Below the pieces are notes generated by a model. That model was not told the origin of the DNA and made no database searches. It saw nothing but the letters and a program-made list of their open reading frames with translations. Positions 45,201 to 57,300 of a stretch of DNA of 64,000 nucleotides are shown here, one piece after another. Source of the stretch: Ligula intestinalis (Eukaryota > Platyhelminthes > Cestoda > Diphyllobothriidea > Diphyllobothriidae); the NCBI GenBank assembly GCA_036362985.1, contig JAYGXS010000001.1, positions 37,949,735 through 38,013,734 on the forward strand. Direction: 5' to 3'. The stretch's first letter is position 1, and each line of letters starts with the position of its first letter. The position numbers were made by a program, and so were the translations under genes.

Positions 45201-48200
45201 TAGTATGTAATTATTTTATTGATTTTCGATATCATTATAGATTCAAAAATGGTTTATAGAAAAAGTGCTCACAAGTATCCCTTCTTGTATTCGTTTGATA
45301 ACTTATCGCTTCTTCTTCAATATTTTTACTTCAGAAAAGGTTATCTTTCGGGTTGCAAAAGATTTCTCATCATGGGATTTTTTGTGACCCTATAGTGTCC
45401 ATTCAAATAACATGGTATCAGCCTGTTTATTAATGTCCCTTATAGATTATGCAACATAGTTCATATCCACTTTAAATTTTGATTAGCACTTTATAGTATC
45501 TTCTTAATGACATAGTCAAATGTATAATTTTCCCTACGCCGAAGGCATAAATCTTGTAGGCTGAAAGTTCTAGATCCTGAAGACAACAACAGATGGGGCT
45601 CAACAGATATTCGGAAATTGTTAATCTTTTTTTAATCTACATACATCCTCCCGTCAACTGTAAAAATAGGGCAAACATGATTTGTTACCAAATAAATGCA
45701 ATTATGAATATTTGAACATAAGTTTTATTTAAATAAACTATCACTAGAAAAAACATTTTATCTAAATAGTTGTATTTTTACAACGTGTAAATTTTCTAGG
45801 CGGACAAAAGAACGAGCATTCACAAGACGGCATCTTCACCTGTCCGAAATATTTGAAAATTAAGCTGTACGGTGGTTACTCTTACCTCAACTTAATTAAT
45901 CCTTCTTAATCGAAAAATTCGTTGAATATTTTGATTACCATCTCATGAGATTGGTCAAACTGGAAAACTCGGAAAGCAGTTACTCTCGAGTAGGATAGGA
46001 ATACAGAAAACTGGCATGTGTTGCTCGATACTGCGCGGAGCACTGCTTTGAATGAAGTTGGACCGGGGATGTGGCATGGAAATATGGACCGGTTCGACTA
46101 TAGCGACTGTCTAACTGAAGGCCTCAGTTCTGTGGAGAAGTGTCTCAGTCAAACCTGTCGAAATAGCAGCATGACTGCCAGCAAAATTATTTTAAAAGTT
46201 TTAAATGGCCACTGAGGCTGAAGAATAGGCTAAATTTTAAAAAAATATGTCAATCACACTGAAACGACGAATCCCCTCCTAACTCAAACTATTGTTGCCG
46301 GCCCCCTTTCGCTGCCTGCCCAAAGCTGCTCTTTGCGCAGTCACAGCTAAAGGCCAGCTGAGTCAAACGCTTGTAGACGCCTGCTCCGCATTACCCGTAC
46401 GCAACCAGCAGGCCTTCGTGAGTTGCACTCAGTGAGCTTTGCCTTAGTTTTTGGGGAATGGAGAGGGGGAGGAATACGCTGAAGGAAGTCCGATTTTATT
46501 CCAGTTAGAACGCCCCAGACGCCGACACCGCGGCCTCCAAAACCATATTGAACTTCGTCGGTTTTCTCGTAAGCACACCTCTCGCGCCTCTTAGGTATTT
46601 TTTTAGCTACTCTTCAACTCAGACGTCGGACTTATCTTGTTCAAGCCGGCGTTCTGAGCTTTCGCTTTGCTCCCATCTTTCGGGGCTTCCTTCGCATTTG
46701 TTCGACGTGATTTTATTTTCAAAACCGCCTACTTATTGAAAATTCGTTCTTTATATTTTAAGGTTAAAATACAATATCTTTAGAACTTCTTTGTTAAGAG
46801 AAATCTTCTTCTGATATTAAGATTAGCTCATGGTAGTAAATAGAGTCATCTTGCACGTATCCCACCTGTACATTCCATCGTTAAGTTTGCACATAGTCTA
46901 TGTTACACCATTGCAGGTTAGCATTTAAAATAGTCGTAGTTCTTTCTATTAATTTGCACGAACAAGCGTAATTTGTACCAAAGCTGCCATGCATAAATGA
47001 AAGTTGGGGGTTGACTTTTGCGTAGTACCACTGTTAGGAGTATAACGAAAGGAAATTGTTTCTAAAACTCAGTTCCCACTTGAAACTACAATCTCAAAAT
47101 TAGTTTCAAAAGTGCTATGTTTTGGTTTTCCGTGCCATGTAAACCCTTGTCTTTTTTGGTCGAAGCCTGCTGGTTGCTTGTCTCTTTTTGTGACGTGATA
47201 AATGGTCACGTGTTCGTGACCTGTTTGTCCATTTACTGATCACCCTGTCATCCACTACGTAGTCGCCTGCCTAGTCCTTCTTTCAAAATTTGGTGTTTGC
47301 TCGGCCAGATAAATCTTTTAAGGTGTAAATGCTTTTTACTGCATAGATCGATATGTTCGCCGTGCCGTGTGAGAAAAATGAAACTGTATTTGTTTTAATT
47401 TCCCCAGAAGTTAACCTCTAGAGTAGATCAATATATCCGAGGATCTATCGAAGGCGGCCACTACGATCTGCAGGCCCGGTTCTTGTGGGAGGAGAGAAGT
47501 GAGACGCCAGATGCAAGGAGTAGTTAATTCTGTACAGAAGGCGTGGAGAATAGGTACGAGGAATCTGACACTCGGACTGGCATGCGTTCAGTCGTGTGAG
47601 CCGGCATCCGACGTGGGAGAGCGCGGGGTAGTCACAAGCGCCTACAAAGGGGCCTTTGCGGGAATCAGCCTCAGGGAGATGATTGGTTAGTTCGCACTGC
47701 CGCAGACTTCAATGTGCTCATGTGCGCCCAGTCGTGAGAGGGCAAAGGTTGCAGTTTGCGGCACATGTGACTGACTGTCTCAGAGGCGAGTAGAGACTTG
47801 CGATCGCGTGACCTCATGTCTGGAGTGTTGCCGGCGGTGGAGTCACTACAGGTCCGTAGACGAAGACGGAAGTTTGAAATCAATGTTTGAGCCGAAATCC
47901 AACAGTCCCAGTGAGATAACGATGTAATATGCATCAAACCGTCAACAAGAAGCTAGTATTATATGTCAGTGTTGTATGATAGACCATATTAGCAGCACAG
48001 ATACTAATTAAAAGCTGGTGCACGTGTTTCGCTAAGATTCTGCCGCTGCATGGTTGACTGTTGTCGATGAAATAAACACGGAGAAGCTATTTGATATCAA
48101 AACGGCCCTGAGTCGCATATATAGAGGCTTAAACTAATGCTGGGTGACCCACTGATGAGCCGAACTACTCGCATCTGTGTCATGCAGTGGCAGAATATCG

Positions 48201-48478
48201 GGACAACACGTATGTCTGGATTTTTAGCAAGTACTTAGTGAATTATTACGTATGAAAATGGAGCTCTGTATTGTTCTACACTAACACGACGAAGACACTT
48301 GACGCCGTATTTATCGCCTGAGTGACGCACTTTTTTAATGCGTCTCGGGCCAGTGCCATACGATTTAACTCCCCTGACACGTTATTTTACCCTAATGGTG
48401 CATACCAGCAATAACCAGGGGCAGAAAAATGCAACATAAAATGGAGTGGAAGCCGCCGACGAGGCCAACTGTTGATGA
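42224..48478. other. Long stretch without recognised gene (likely Robo intron)
   Basis: G-rich runs (42359-42373), a run of 14 G at 44479-44492, a CAG/TAG trinucleotide patch at 44829-44853 and an AT-rich zone (45200-45830) are visible. The block 47455-47940 has balanced composition and a word (GATCTGCAGGCCCGG) similar to one near 2800, so it may be a repeat. No exon could be assigned. If Robo continues past 41853, this is intron. Confidence 0.45.
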
Positions 48479-49274
48479 TTGCCCAGGCCAGGTCGCGGAC
48501 AACTCCTCCTCTCGGTGTTTTGTTACTCCGCAGCTTTTTCACACACACACTGGGGAGAACCGGTGGCAGAGGATTTGAAAGGTAGTCCGCTGATTGCCTT
48601 TCCTTTTATTCCGATGTGTGTGGGTGGGGGGGGGGGAAGGCGGCGGCCGCTGGTCATAAAGTTTGGTGCCGGCAGATGCGCGTCTGACCTCTGCCAGACC
48701 TCCCCCCTCCCCCCACATCAGCGTTCCTTCGCCGCCAGACTGACCCACCCGCATTTAAGGCCTGCGGGCGTCGACTTGCCGTCCTCTGCGCGCCACTGCT
48801 TGCTGCGTCTTCGCTAAGTGTCCATCACCTCCTCCTCTTATTCTTTCCCTAACTTCGATCCATTTCCTGCCGCCTTCCCCCCTCACTCTCTCCCCTATAA
48901 CAGCGTCCCCTGTTATTCTTTCGCTTACCGTTGTCCTCGTTTAGGTGGACATTCACTTGCGTTTTTTAAATCTTCGGTTGACATTTGAACAAGTATTAGG
49001 GGAAGGGGTTTGGTAGATTTAAATGATAAAATTGACTCATCTGTGAAAAGTTCGTGGCCTCGAATTTTTAGCAGTTGAGTCAATTGAATTATTTGAACAA
49101 GTTTTGACAATTGCCTGCTTTACTTATGTAACACGGAATTGATTAGAAGTGGACCTTCCGCGCTAGCTAGTGCTGTTGTTTCCTGTGTCCAACATACAGT
49201 TGGGCTCAGAGTCGCTATTTTTATGCGCCATGGGTCTAAATGTCCCACCTCAGGCGATGGATCAGCTGGGCCTT
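48479..49274. other. GC-rich low-complexity block, then unassigned DNA
   Basis: Contains a run of 11 G at 48626-48636 and C-rich patches. The open frames here change character at each homopolymer and are not taken as genes. Confidence 0.4.
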
Positions 49275-49765
49275 GGGTGGAGAGAGAGAGGTCAACCCTC
49301 AGCGCATTTTCCTCCCCACTGAAAACAATCTGATGCGCTTGAAGCTACAACGGTGCGCCAAAAAGCCGCGGCTTGCAGGGTAGCCAAGTAACGGGATAAC
49401 TTGGACACCGCAGTCAGCCCCGTATGTGTCTTGTTGAGTGGAGTGGCTTGCTGAGAGTCAGGCTTCAATGGCTCCTTCTTAATGTGGCCCTCATGGTGCT
49501 CCCACACACGTGGGAGCCTACCTAGCAAGGTGGTGCTGTTGTGGCGCGTGTTGGAGTCTGTCTCGCGCACACCGCCTACGCCCTCCCTCATCTCTGGTCT
49601 TCTGGACGTTTGTCTTGACATCGGGTTCAGGTGTGGGCGTGGTCAAGGAGTGGGGTAGATCCGGCAAATCTACTGTCCCTATAATCAAGCTATAGTCACC
49701 GCGTCTGCCTGCAGTTTGCTGAAGCTCGTGGTGGACATCATCTAGGATGACGATCAGCCCTGAAT
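49275..49765 (-). repeat. Dispersed repeat B, copy 1
   Basis: About 490 bp. Read on the minus strand: GATGTCCACCACGAGCTTCA, GATGTCAAGACAAACGTCCA, GGGAGCACCATGAGGGCCAC, GCCTGACTCTCAGCAAGCC, CTGAGGGTTGACCTC. The same words, in the same order and spacing, appear on the plus strand at 50869-51400 and 58790-59400. No open frame common to all copies was found, so it is probably the non-coding tail of a retroelement. Confidence 0.75.
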
Positions 49766-50868
49766 AAAATGTTCAAATTACTTTTTTTGGAGTTTTCGCC
49801 CTGTCGCTCCCCGGATCTGGATGATTGCGCATCCGCGTCGGTAGACTCCCATTCCCTCTGTTGTCTCCCCACTGGTATTCAGTCTAATTATTGTGTTTCT
49901 GGGCCATTGAACTGCGTTGTAATAAAATGTAAGCTGGGAACTCCGCGTACTGTTCACAATTAACCTTCAGGGACTGAAGTTGCAATCTGAACATGCGTGC
50001 GCTGGCTACCTGTGGACGCGCGCATATGTGTGTGTGCGAGCAGATGAACCGATTCTTCCACGGTGTTAACAAATGCACTTGCCCTTCTCCCTCTCTTCAC
50101 GCATTTATGATCTACCGAGGTCTCCGTTATATTGTACACAGGCCTGCATGTGTATATTTATGTGACCTGGCTGGTAGCTTTAATGCGATACTCTCTGCCG
50201 CCCGAACCCTTCAAAATCTGCCGAGTTTTTTCCCATTCCATCGCTGAAAGCTGGCATTTGGCCGCCCTAGCCATATGGGTACGTGCATGTGATTGCATGT
50301 GGTTATTTATAGCGTCTTTGGTCTTTGAAATCGGTCAATACCAGTAGATCTACTGGTAATAAAAAAGATAATTACTGGAGCCTGCAACGGGGATTGCTTA
50401 GTACCCGTCTTAGACAGACCGTAAACCACAAAAATTCCATCCCTCGAAAATATGCCACGGTAGAAGCCATCGAGGATACGTTATGCTGCATTTTGACCGC
50501 CACCAGATTTCCTTTGACATCGTCGGAATCATTCAGCGGCTGCCAGCCAGCCGGCCAGATTTAGCGGCTTGGTTAGTAGTCAGATTGAGAGCTTTTACAA
50601 ATGCGATAACAGCATCCCCCAATGTGTGCTGAATGCAGAATCCGACAGTGAGGGTATCAGTCAGAGGGGGATTAGCACCAAAAGTTAACGGGGCTGCATC
50701 TTCGCCCGACGAGGCTAACTCAGCTCATCTTAACGCCGTTGCCTTACGCGTGAGTTAAAGTGCCGAGGTTGGTTATGCATAGCTTGCTGTCTGTTGACGT
50801 TCGAAGTGGTTCCCTTCCCACTTCCGTAACGTCCCACTTTCTCCCAGCTGTACGGTTGTTTATCCATC

Positions 50869-51400
50869 GACTTGACAGTTCGACCGTCCCTCTCGACGAT
50901 GTCCACCATGAGCTTTAGCAAGCTGAAGACAGACGCAGTAAGTCTAGCTGGATTATCGATAAAATTGACTCGCTGGATCTATCCCACTCTCTGACCACTC
51001 CCACACCGAGACCCGGTGTCAAGACAAAAGTCGAGAAGACCGGAGATGGGGGAGGGAGGAGGGTGTCGGCGTATTAAATTCCAACACGCGCCACAACAAC
51101 ATCGCCTTCCAAGGTAGACTTCCGCGTGGGAGCGCCATAAAGGCCTCATTAACAAGAAACCATTGCAGTCTGACTCTCAGCCTGCAGTAAGCCACTTCAC
51201 ACAACAAGACACACGCTGGACTGACTGCGTGGTCCGAATTATCCCATCAGTTGGCAAACTTCCAGGCCAGGGCTTTTTGCGCAATCTGATAGTTTCAAGC
51301 ACATTAGATTGATTGTAGTGAGGAAAGAAATGTGCTGAGGGTCGACTTTACTCTCTCCCCCACCGCCAGAAACAGGCCACCGACTTACTGATCGGCCGCC
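50869..51400 (+). repeat. Dispersed repeat B, copy 2
   Basis: Shares GATGTCCACCATGAGCTTTA, GTGTCAAGACAAAAGTCGAG, GGGAGCGCCATAAAGGCCTC, CTGACTCTCAGCCTG and CTGAGGGTCGACTT with copies 1 and 3. It lies in inverted orientation to copy 1, about 1.1 kb away. Confidence 0.75.
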
Positions 51401-53064
51401 TGCGGTGGGATGGGCGCAGTCCTATCGACGTATGCGACCCAAGTCCGTTATCGGGCTACGTTTTGCTGTCTTTACCTGTTAAGCCCGTTGCTGTATCAAT
51501 CCTGGTACATTACTCGGTGAAAAAGTTGTGTGTGACAGGCTGTTAAGTTTTGTTAGCTACTGCAGCCAATCCCACCACCGGATGGTCGACAGGCTGTTAC
51601 ACTCGACAGATGTATGAGGTAGAGAGAAGGCTACTCTAAAGCTACTGCATCAGACCTCCTCCCCCCACCTTTGGTTCTCTCAACATTGTCTTGTCATCCG
51701 AGGAACGTGGATGAGAATGCGATCGATGCTATGCAGACCTGTCTCACTATAAACAAATGCATTTACAAGTCAACGACATCGCGCTTGCTCCGTGGGTCAT
51801 GCCGTGAACATCCTCGCTGGTGACGGTCGAATTGTCGCACATGGAAAGACAGTTTTATGTTGGTAGCGGCCGAGCAACTGTACATTGTAACCTTATTCCC
51901 CTGCTATTTTCGATGGACAAACGGTTTGCAAGTTGCCTACGGGTCTTGATCATCAAACCTTTGTTGTCATAGGTTTTACTTGGCGGGATAGGTGCTTGAC
52001 TTGTCTCCTTAGAATATTTGTTAACCGAGCCATCGTTACTTGTGCCGATGCTCTTCGTTTTAATGGTTCAGTAGGTTTGCTCTTCAACACCTTCCCTGAG
52101 TACTGCTTATTCGTGCGCCGCCCGGGTGAGGGATTCCTCTGTATGCATAGAGTTAATTCTGTAAAGACTGAAAGTAGGTCATTGCGTTTACTGACTGCCC
52201 CAGAGCCATGAGGACATAACTCAAGTCGCGAAATGTTTATTCTTTCAAGAAGTAGACAATGCGCCTACTCACGGTGAAAAAATGCATTCATTTTGCGGCT
52301 TATTAGGAACAGAGCGAAACGAAGGAGGCCGGAATGACCATTCCTGGCCGGCTATGCACGACTCTAAATGTGGAGCACCTGAGATCGGTACTAGTAATTA
52401 TAATAGAGAGGCACTCACCAATCAGGTTGCGGGAATGCTAGTCCTTTTTTGCCTTGGAACTTAATCCGTAGGCCCCGCAGGCAGTCGCATGGCGATTGGT
52501 TGCATTTACGTGGAGTCTCTTCTTCCGATCAAGACTTCCAAAGGCACTCGCTTAACTAGCTGGACAATTTAGTTCCAGTTGAACTCGATCTCCTTAGTTC
52601 AGTTTTCTATCAGATTTTTTTTAGCCTGACAGTATTTCAGCCCCACCGCAAGGACGGAAAACTCCTGTGGGTGATCTCTTATCCTCTGCTAACCCCGTCT
52701 GCTCACTAACCTAAACCGAGATCAGGTAATTGCGGCGCAGTGCTCTGATGAGGTACAGGTGTTTGTGCGCGACCGTGAGAATGATGACAGCGTGTAACCG
52801 GCCCCCACCCCACCCGCTAGAGTTACTGCTGTTCGCCGTCAGTGTGGAACCCGCCTCGGTGACTATCGTTAGCTAACAGATTTTCCTGCGGCTCGAGGCC
52901 AGTCCCGGTTTTGTGCGAACCATCCAGTCCAGTTACATGTGCGTGTGCATGCGGGCGCGCGCCGCCAGAGATAGAGGAAAGGGGGGCGTCACATTCAGGG
53001 CCCGTGGCACCATTTGTCTGTGCGCGTGTGACTGCCGCCGCCGCCGCTTGGACGTCTTTGCCAG
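51401..53064. other. No recognised gene
   Basis: A 92-codon plus-strand frame (51933-52211) lacks a recognisable domain. From about 52790 the DNA becomes GC-rich with CpG and TG/CG runs. Confidence 0.4.
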
Positions 53065-53183
53065 AGGTTCCCCCGTCCACCCCGATGGCATCGCTTCCTC
53101 CTCCTCCTCCTCCTCCTCCTCCTCCTCCTGTTGCTAGGCCACCCTCTCCCCTCCCTTCGCCCGCAGCGTGTGCGTGCGTGTGG
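53065..53183 (+). CDS. Candidate proline-rich Robo exon (weak)
   Basis: A possible acceptor (GTCTTTGCCAG, ending 53064) opens a frame whose phase fits the phase-1 donor at 41853. The product would read VPPSTPMASL, eleven prolines, then VARPPSPLPSP, with a possible donor GG/GTACGA near 53184. A leucine before polyproline is the shape of an Ena/VASP ligand and would suit a Robo tail. However, the DNA is a (TCC)n microsatellite and the phase match has a one-in-three chance of being accidental. Confidence 0.25.
53094..53129. repeat. (TCC)n microsatellite
   Basis: Twelve perfect trinucleotide units; polyproline in one frame. Confidence 0.95.
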
Positions 53184-53388
53184 GTACGAGTCTCTACGCC
53201 CCTCACCTATCATCGGCAGTGTCAAGCGACTCGGCCTTGATGCGTGCCCCCGCCCCTGATTTCACACACGCACACGCACACACTCATTGTGTCGCCTGCC
53301 AACTTGTATCTGGCTTCCCCAGTTGACGGACATGTGCGCTGCATCGTCGCGCCAAATGGCCGACTTGGACTGGACGGTGGGTGCAGGC

Positions 53389-53413
53389 GGCTGGCTGGCT
53401 GGCTGGTTGGCTG
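53389..53413. repeat. (GGCT)n microsatellite
   Basis: Six units with one interruption. Confidence 0.9.
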
Positions 53414-53752
53414 AGGCTGCGGGACCGCGAGGCGATGCGACGTCTGGCCAAATCCACCTGCTGGCGTTGATTGCGAGACCACCATCTGTGCGATAATCCA
53501 CTCTCACTACTCCCGCATTGTCCTGGAAGATGAAACGAGGGGGAAGGGGCGGTAAACGCAGGTGAATTCGCAGTCGAATCGACAACCCCATCGTACACAC
53601 CTTTTATTCGGCTCTCATCTCACATAAAGGGCTTTTTCTCACCGTTTAGTGTCACAGGTGTAGTAAAAAGTTCAATTAACAGGGACCCGCCTCCTGAAAT
53701 GTAAACTTACTGAAGACTCATCATTACGGTTCAGGCTCGTATGCATGTCAGA

Positions 53753-53877
53753 GGAAGAAGAAGCGTTCACCGACAGGGTCTATTAGATATCTGACATTTT
53801 GGGTAGGTGTTTCGTCTACCCATCTTCAGATGCTGAATATTCAGGCTCACCGCTGTCACTGAACGTTCCTTCTTCTT
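53753..53877. repeat. 125-bp fold-back with AACGTTC arms
   Basis: Arms GGAAGAAGAAGCGTTCACCG (53753-53772) and CACTGAACGTTCCTTCTTCT (53858-53877) are imperfect inverses. The word (T)GAACGTTCAC is shared with SINE-like repeat C. The interior contains a second small inverted repeat (GGGTAG/CTACCC). Confidence 0.65.
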
Positions 53878-54460
53878 TTGACTTACCGCCTGCGAATCGC
53901 ATCTCCATGTACTGACGCGTTCAAGGACGAATCCACCGCAGCCACCGATTTAGGGACGCACAACTGCCTGTGTTCTATTCCAAAATTACCCATTATGTTA
54001 GTGCTGTTTGCTCCCTGATGTGGTCCTCCTTATCCTACCCTTTCTTGAACACCAAACTTTCCTAGTTTTTACATATCAGCAACTGGGTGAGATTTTGTGT
54101 ACCTTTGTATTCGAAGATTGTCACACGTTCAGACAGTTAACGCGGGTCTCATACCCCCTTCCCCTAAAGTGATATCGTACATTTCGATTGTATGAGGTGT
54201 TATATTTCTTTGATTTTCTTACGACCTTTGCTTCGGAATATTTTCGCTTCCTCCACTGTTCTGTATACATTGCATGAACTCTGCGGTGTCTCTGTCTGAG
54301 CGCTTATCCCCCGATGCAAGGGAAAGGGACTGTTTTAATTTGCTACCCTGATCTGTACTATATGGCAACCGAGCTCGCTGCCTACCGAACCTTGCGACAC
54401 CCATGCGCAAGATCAAACAGAGTTCTCTAACGGCATGATCTGGTTTGACGCAACCTGCCT
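53878..54460. other. No recognised gene
   Basis: Ordinary composition; nothing identified. Confidence 0.4.
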
Positions 54461-54563
54461 CCCCCCCCCCCCCCCCCCCGGCCCCCATCCCCCTCCTTCC
54501 GTCCGGATTCTCCCCCCTTCCGCCTTCCCCGCCAAACTTTTCCCCCCCCCCCCCCCCCCCCCC
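54461..54563. repeat. Twin long C homopolymers (C19 and C22)
   Basis: Perfect C runs at 54461-54479 and 54542-54563 lie in a C-rich context. Antisense frames here translate as polyglycine and are not genes. Run lengths may be assembly-affected. Confidence 0.95.
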
Positions 54564-56560
54564 ACCACCACATCGACGCTTGTAACTGATGTTATCAGCA
54601 ATCAAATTTGCCCTCCGGCTCGGTGGCTGTTTTAGCCAGTCCGTCCTCTGACGCCTCCGGCGGCCCGCGTGCGTGCGTGCCCCCATCTTATGTCGCCCCT
54701 CCTCTTCCTCTTTTCTTCCAGCGACATCAAACAGGCGGTTGACAGACATGGCAAACGCCGATTTAACTCTAACCCCCTCCCCACCCCCCTATGTTAGTGG
54801 TTGTATGCCTCACCTGGAAGCCATGTCACGAGAATAAGCTCAGCCCGCCACATCCTCGCAAATAGTGTTCGACTGCCAACCAATCACCGCTGCACCGACA
54901 ACAGTTTTTTGCCCTTACGCGCTCGGTTTGCTGCGTGTATGCGTGTATTCCACAGATCTGCGCTTATCTCTCTCCTATGTCGTGTTGATAAGGGTAATCA
55001 AGTTGTCGTTGAAACCGAACACACTATCGAATATTTTCTGTCAGTGTGAAGTTTCCTCAAAAGGCCTTCCTTATCTGCTGGCGCGCAATTGTTTTTGGAC
55101 AGCTAGCCAAATGCCTAGGGTTTTATTCTGTGGTGATCTCTGTGGTATCTTCCTTACCCATCCTAGGTGCTTGATTGTGGGATTTTGAGGGTATTGCGTA
55201 CTTCTCATGAACGAGCAGGTTCACAGAACTTGACAGGTGCATGGAATTGGGTGAGTTAGTACTCCTGATTGTTAGCAAATCGCACCACTTCACTAGCTGC
55301 CAATCTGGCCCGTAACACACTTTACGTGGCTCGTTCCGAACCCTTTGTGTGTGTGTGTGTGTGTGTGTGACCTCAGTCGGCAAGAAGGATACGAAATTAG
55401 GAAAGAGTGAGGTCATACGTAATGAGGAAAGCTGTTAGAGCACCTAAACAGTTTGTTTATTGTCCTGAGCCTTTAAACTCGTACAGGGGTTCATCGTCGG
55501 GGGTAGCAGCAACAAAACACGGATTACACTTAATGAGGGTATTAGCCAATCAGTTATCAGTGACGCACGTCTGGAGGTGACTTTCCAGGGCTTTGTATGC
55601 CGGTGCCAAATCGATATATCGATTGATAGAGTTCCCGTCAGTGGACCGGGTAGGGTGAGGTAAACTCAACTCTTATCCTACGTTTATTTTGTCATTGCTA
55701 ACATCTGACTGCGCCTTGAAACTACCAATACACACCAATAGTCGTGGTTTGGTAGGTTACCAACCGGCCGCCTGACTCAGTACTACCTAGGACTGGGAGT
55801 CAGGTTGTCACGATTTCTTCCTAATGCAGCCTTATTGACATGCTGGTTTGTCTATGAACCGGCATCTCCTGCCATGAGGCCGGGTTCGTGTGGATTTGGG
55901 GACTGGGTTGTGCGTGTGTAAACTGGCTATGATTTCCCATCAAAACCACCATTTTTTTCAAATTTAGAATATTCAACGCTTCTAGAAATGCACGCTGCCT
56001 AGCCTTTAAGTGTCACTTTGTCCGGATATCTGGTAACTTTTTTATAAAATAGGAGAAAATTATGGAAGTGCTTTCATGAAACCTACACCCCCCCAAGCCA
56101 TCGGTAGTTTAGAAACCTCATCATTAGAAAACACACTTTTTGAAGTCACCACATTTCATACCGTCAGGAAGCCCGACAATTGAGGCCGTTGAGCCAACCT
56201 ACTTAAGAGAGTGTCAGTAAGATTTAACGGAATTCACATTTCGTGAGAATTTCGCAGTCTGCAGACGATATGAAAAGAGGGGTCTCTCTGCCTTCGAACA
56301 AGGACCTTACGTTCGGTGCCCTTCAGGTTTATACAATCTCCAAACTGAATGCGTCGGAGATTGAGTCGTCCACAAGCTTCCAAGATCTCAATTACCCCCT
56401 TCCTTTGTTCCATTTCACCGTCATGGAAAAACCAACGTCCGATAGCGGATACAAAGCCTAGTGCGCATAAGTAGAGGTCCCTCGAAGCGCAATTTTCTCC
56501 CATCTTCGGGCCAATTGGAGCACGTCGCGTCCAAAAAATTTTCGAAACTGCGGGGGTACT
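54564..56560. other. No recognised gene; one (TG)n
   Basis: A (TG)12 microsatellite lies at 55346-55369. Nothing else identified. Confidence 0.45.
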
Positions 56561-56561
56561 T

Positions 56562-56680
56562 GAAGTAGAAGAAGGAGGTGATCATATCTCATGCAGTCTC
56601 TGGCGATGCGTTGCAGCACGAATGCCAAACTTCAGGGGGATAATGTTCCTGTTCCAGTGATCACATCTATTTCTGCTCAA
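56562..56680. repeat. Short relative of fold-back repeat E
   Basis: GAAGTAGAAGAAGGAGGTGATCA at the left and TGATCACATCTATTTCTGCT at the right are imperfect inverses and match the ends of the repeat E elements at 25494 and 27197. Confidence 0.6.
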
Positions 56681-56924
56681 TAAAGCGTACCGGGATAACT
56701 AAAACAGTTTTTTACTAGGCTTGAGTACGGCAAATGGGGCCGTAGCAGAACGCGTACGGCCGTGAGGCGCAATCCTCCCCCCACTCACGTTGGGTGACCT
56801 ACGTCTAGGCCGCTGCAGCCAAACCTGCCACTTGTGCCAGTTTATAGATCATTCCTTTGTCCTGACTCAAGATCTGTGGGGGTGATTCGCAGTAAAAGGG
56901 AAAAGTGAGTTCTGTTAGTGGTCG

Positions 56925-57300
56925 GTGAACGTTCATCATCTAGGGTCAGTATCTGCCAACCTGAACCGGCAAGACAACGAGCTCGTGGTGCAATGACCAG
57001 AACGCTACACTCTGCTCAAAAAGATCGCGAGCTCGAGCCTCGGATGGTGCACCACTTAGGGTTGGGTATGACTAGCTAACAATGGCTAATAAGCCAGAAA
57101 TGGCCATTTCAGTCCCCCTCGTCAGCCGTTTGAGGTAATATCTAATCTCTAATAAATAGATTACCTTTAATTTTAGGCCGGCTACGAAAATGCTACACCA
57201 ACTAGGTACAGTGACTCGAACCGCTGAACTACAATGCCGCCAAAGGCAGAGCGGGACAAGTGCGTTCCGTTGGCGGTCAGTGAACGTTCATTTACGGGTG
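56925..57300 (+). repeat. SINE-like repeat C with tRNA-like head, long copy
   Basis: The head at 56988-57045 has CGTGGTGCAATGACCAGAACG and GATCGCGAGCTCGAGCCTCG in the A-box and B-box positions. The body continues GGGTTGGGTATGACTAGC, GGCTAATAAGCCAGAAATGG, CAGTCCCCCTCGTC. A second segment (57184-57300) adds GGCAGAGCGGGACAAG and CAGTGAACGTTCATTTACG, as in the copy at 19050-19245. Another TGAACGTTCATCAT word is at 56931. Confidence 0.68.

Noticed and set aside
52823..53600. Several overlapping frames including a minus-strand one starting after TTCATCTTCCAG at about 53522
   Set aside because: The acceptor is attractive, but the peptide soon turns into GGCT and CA microsatellite translation and no partner exon was found.
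54219..54749. 176-codon glycine-rich minus-strand frame
   Set aside because: Built on C19/C22 homopolymers; no domain, no splice context.
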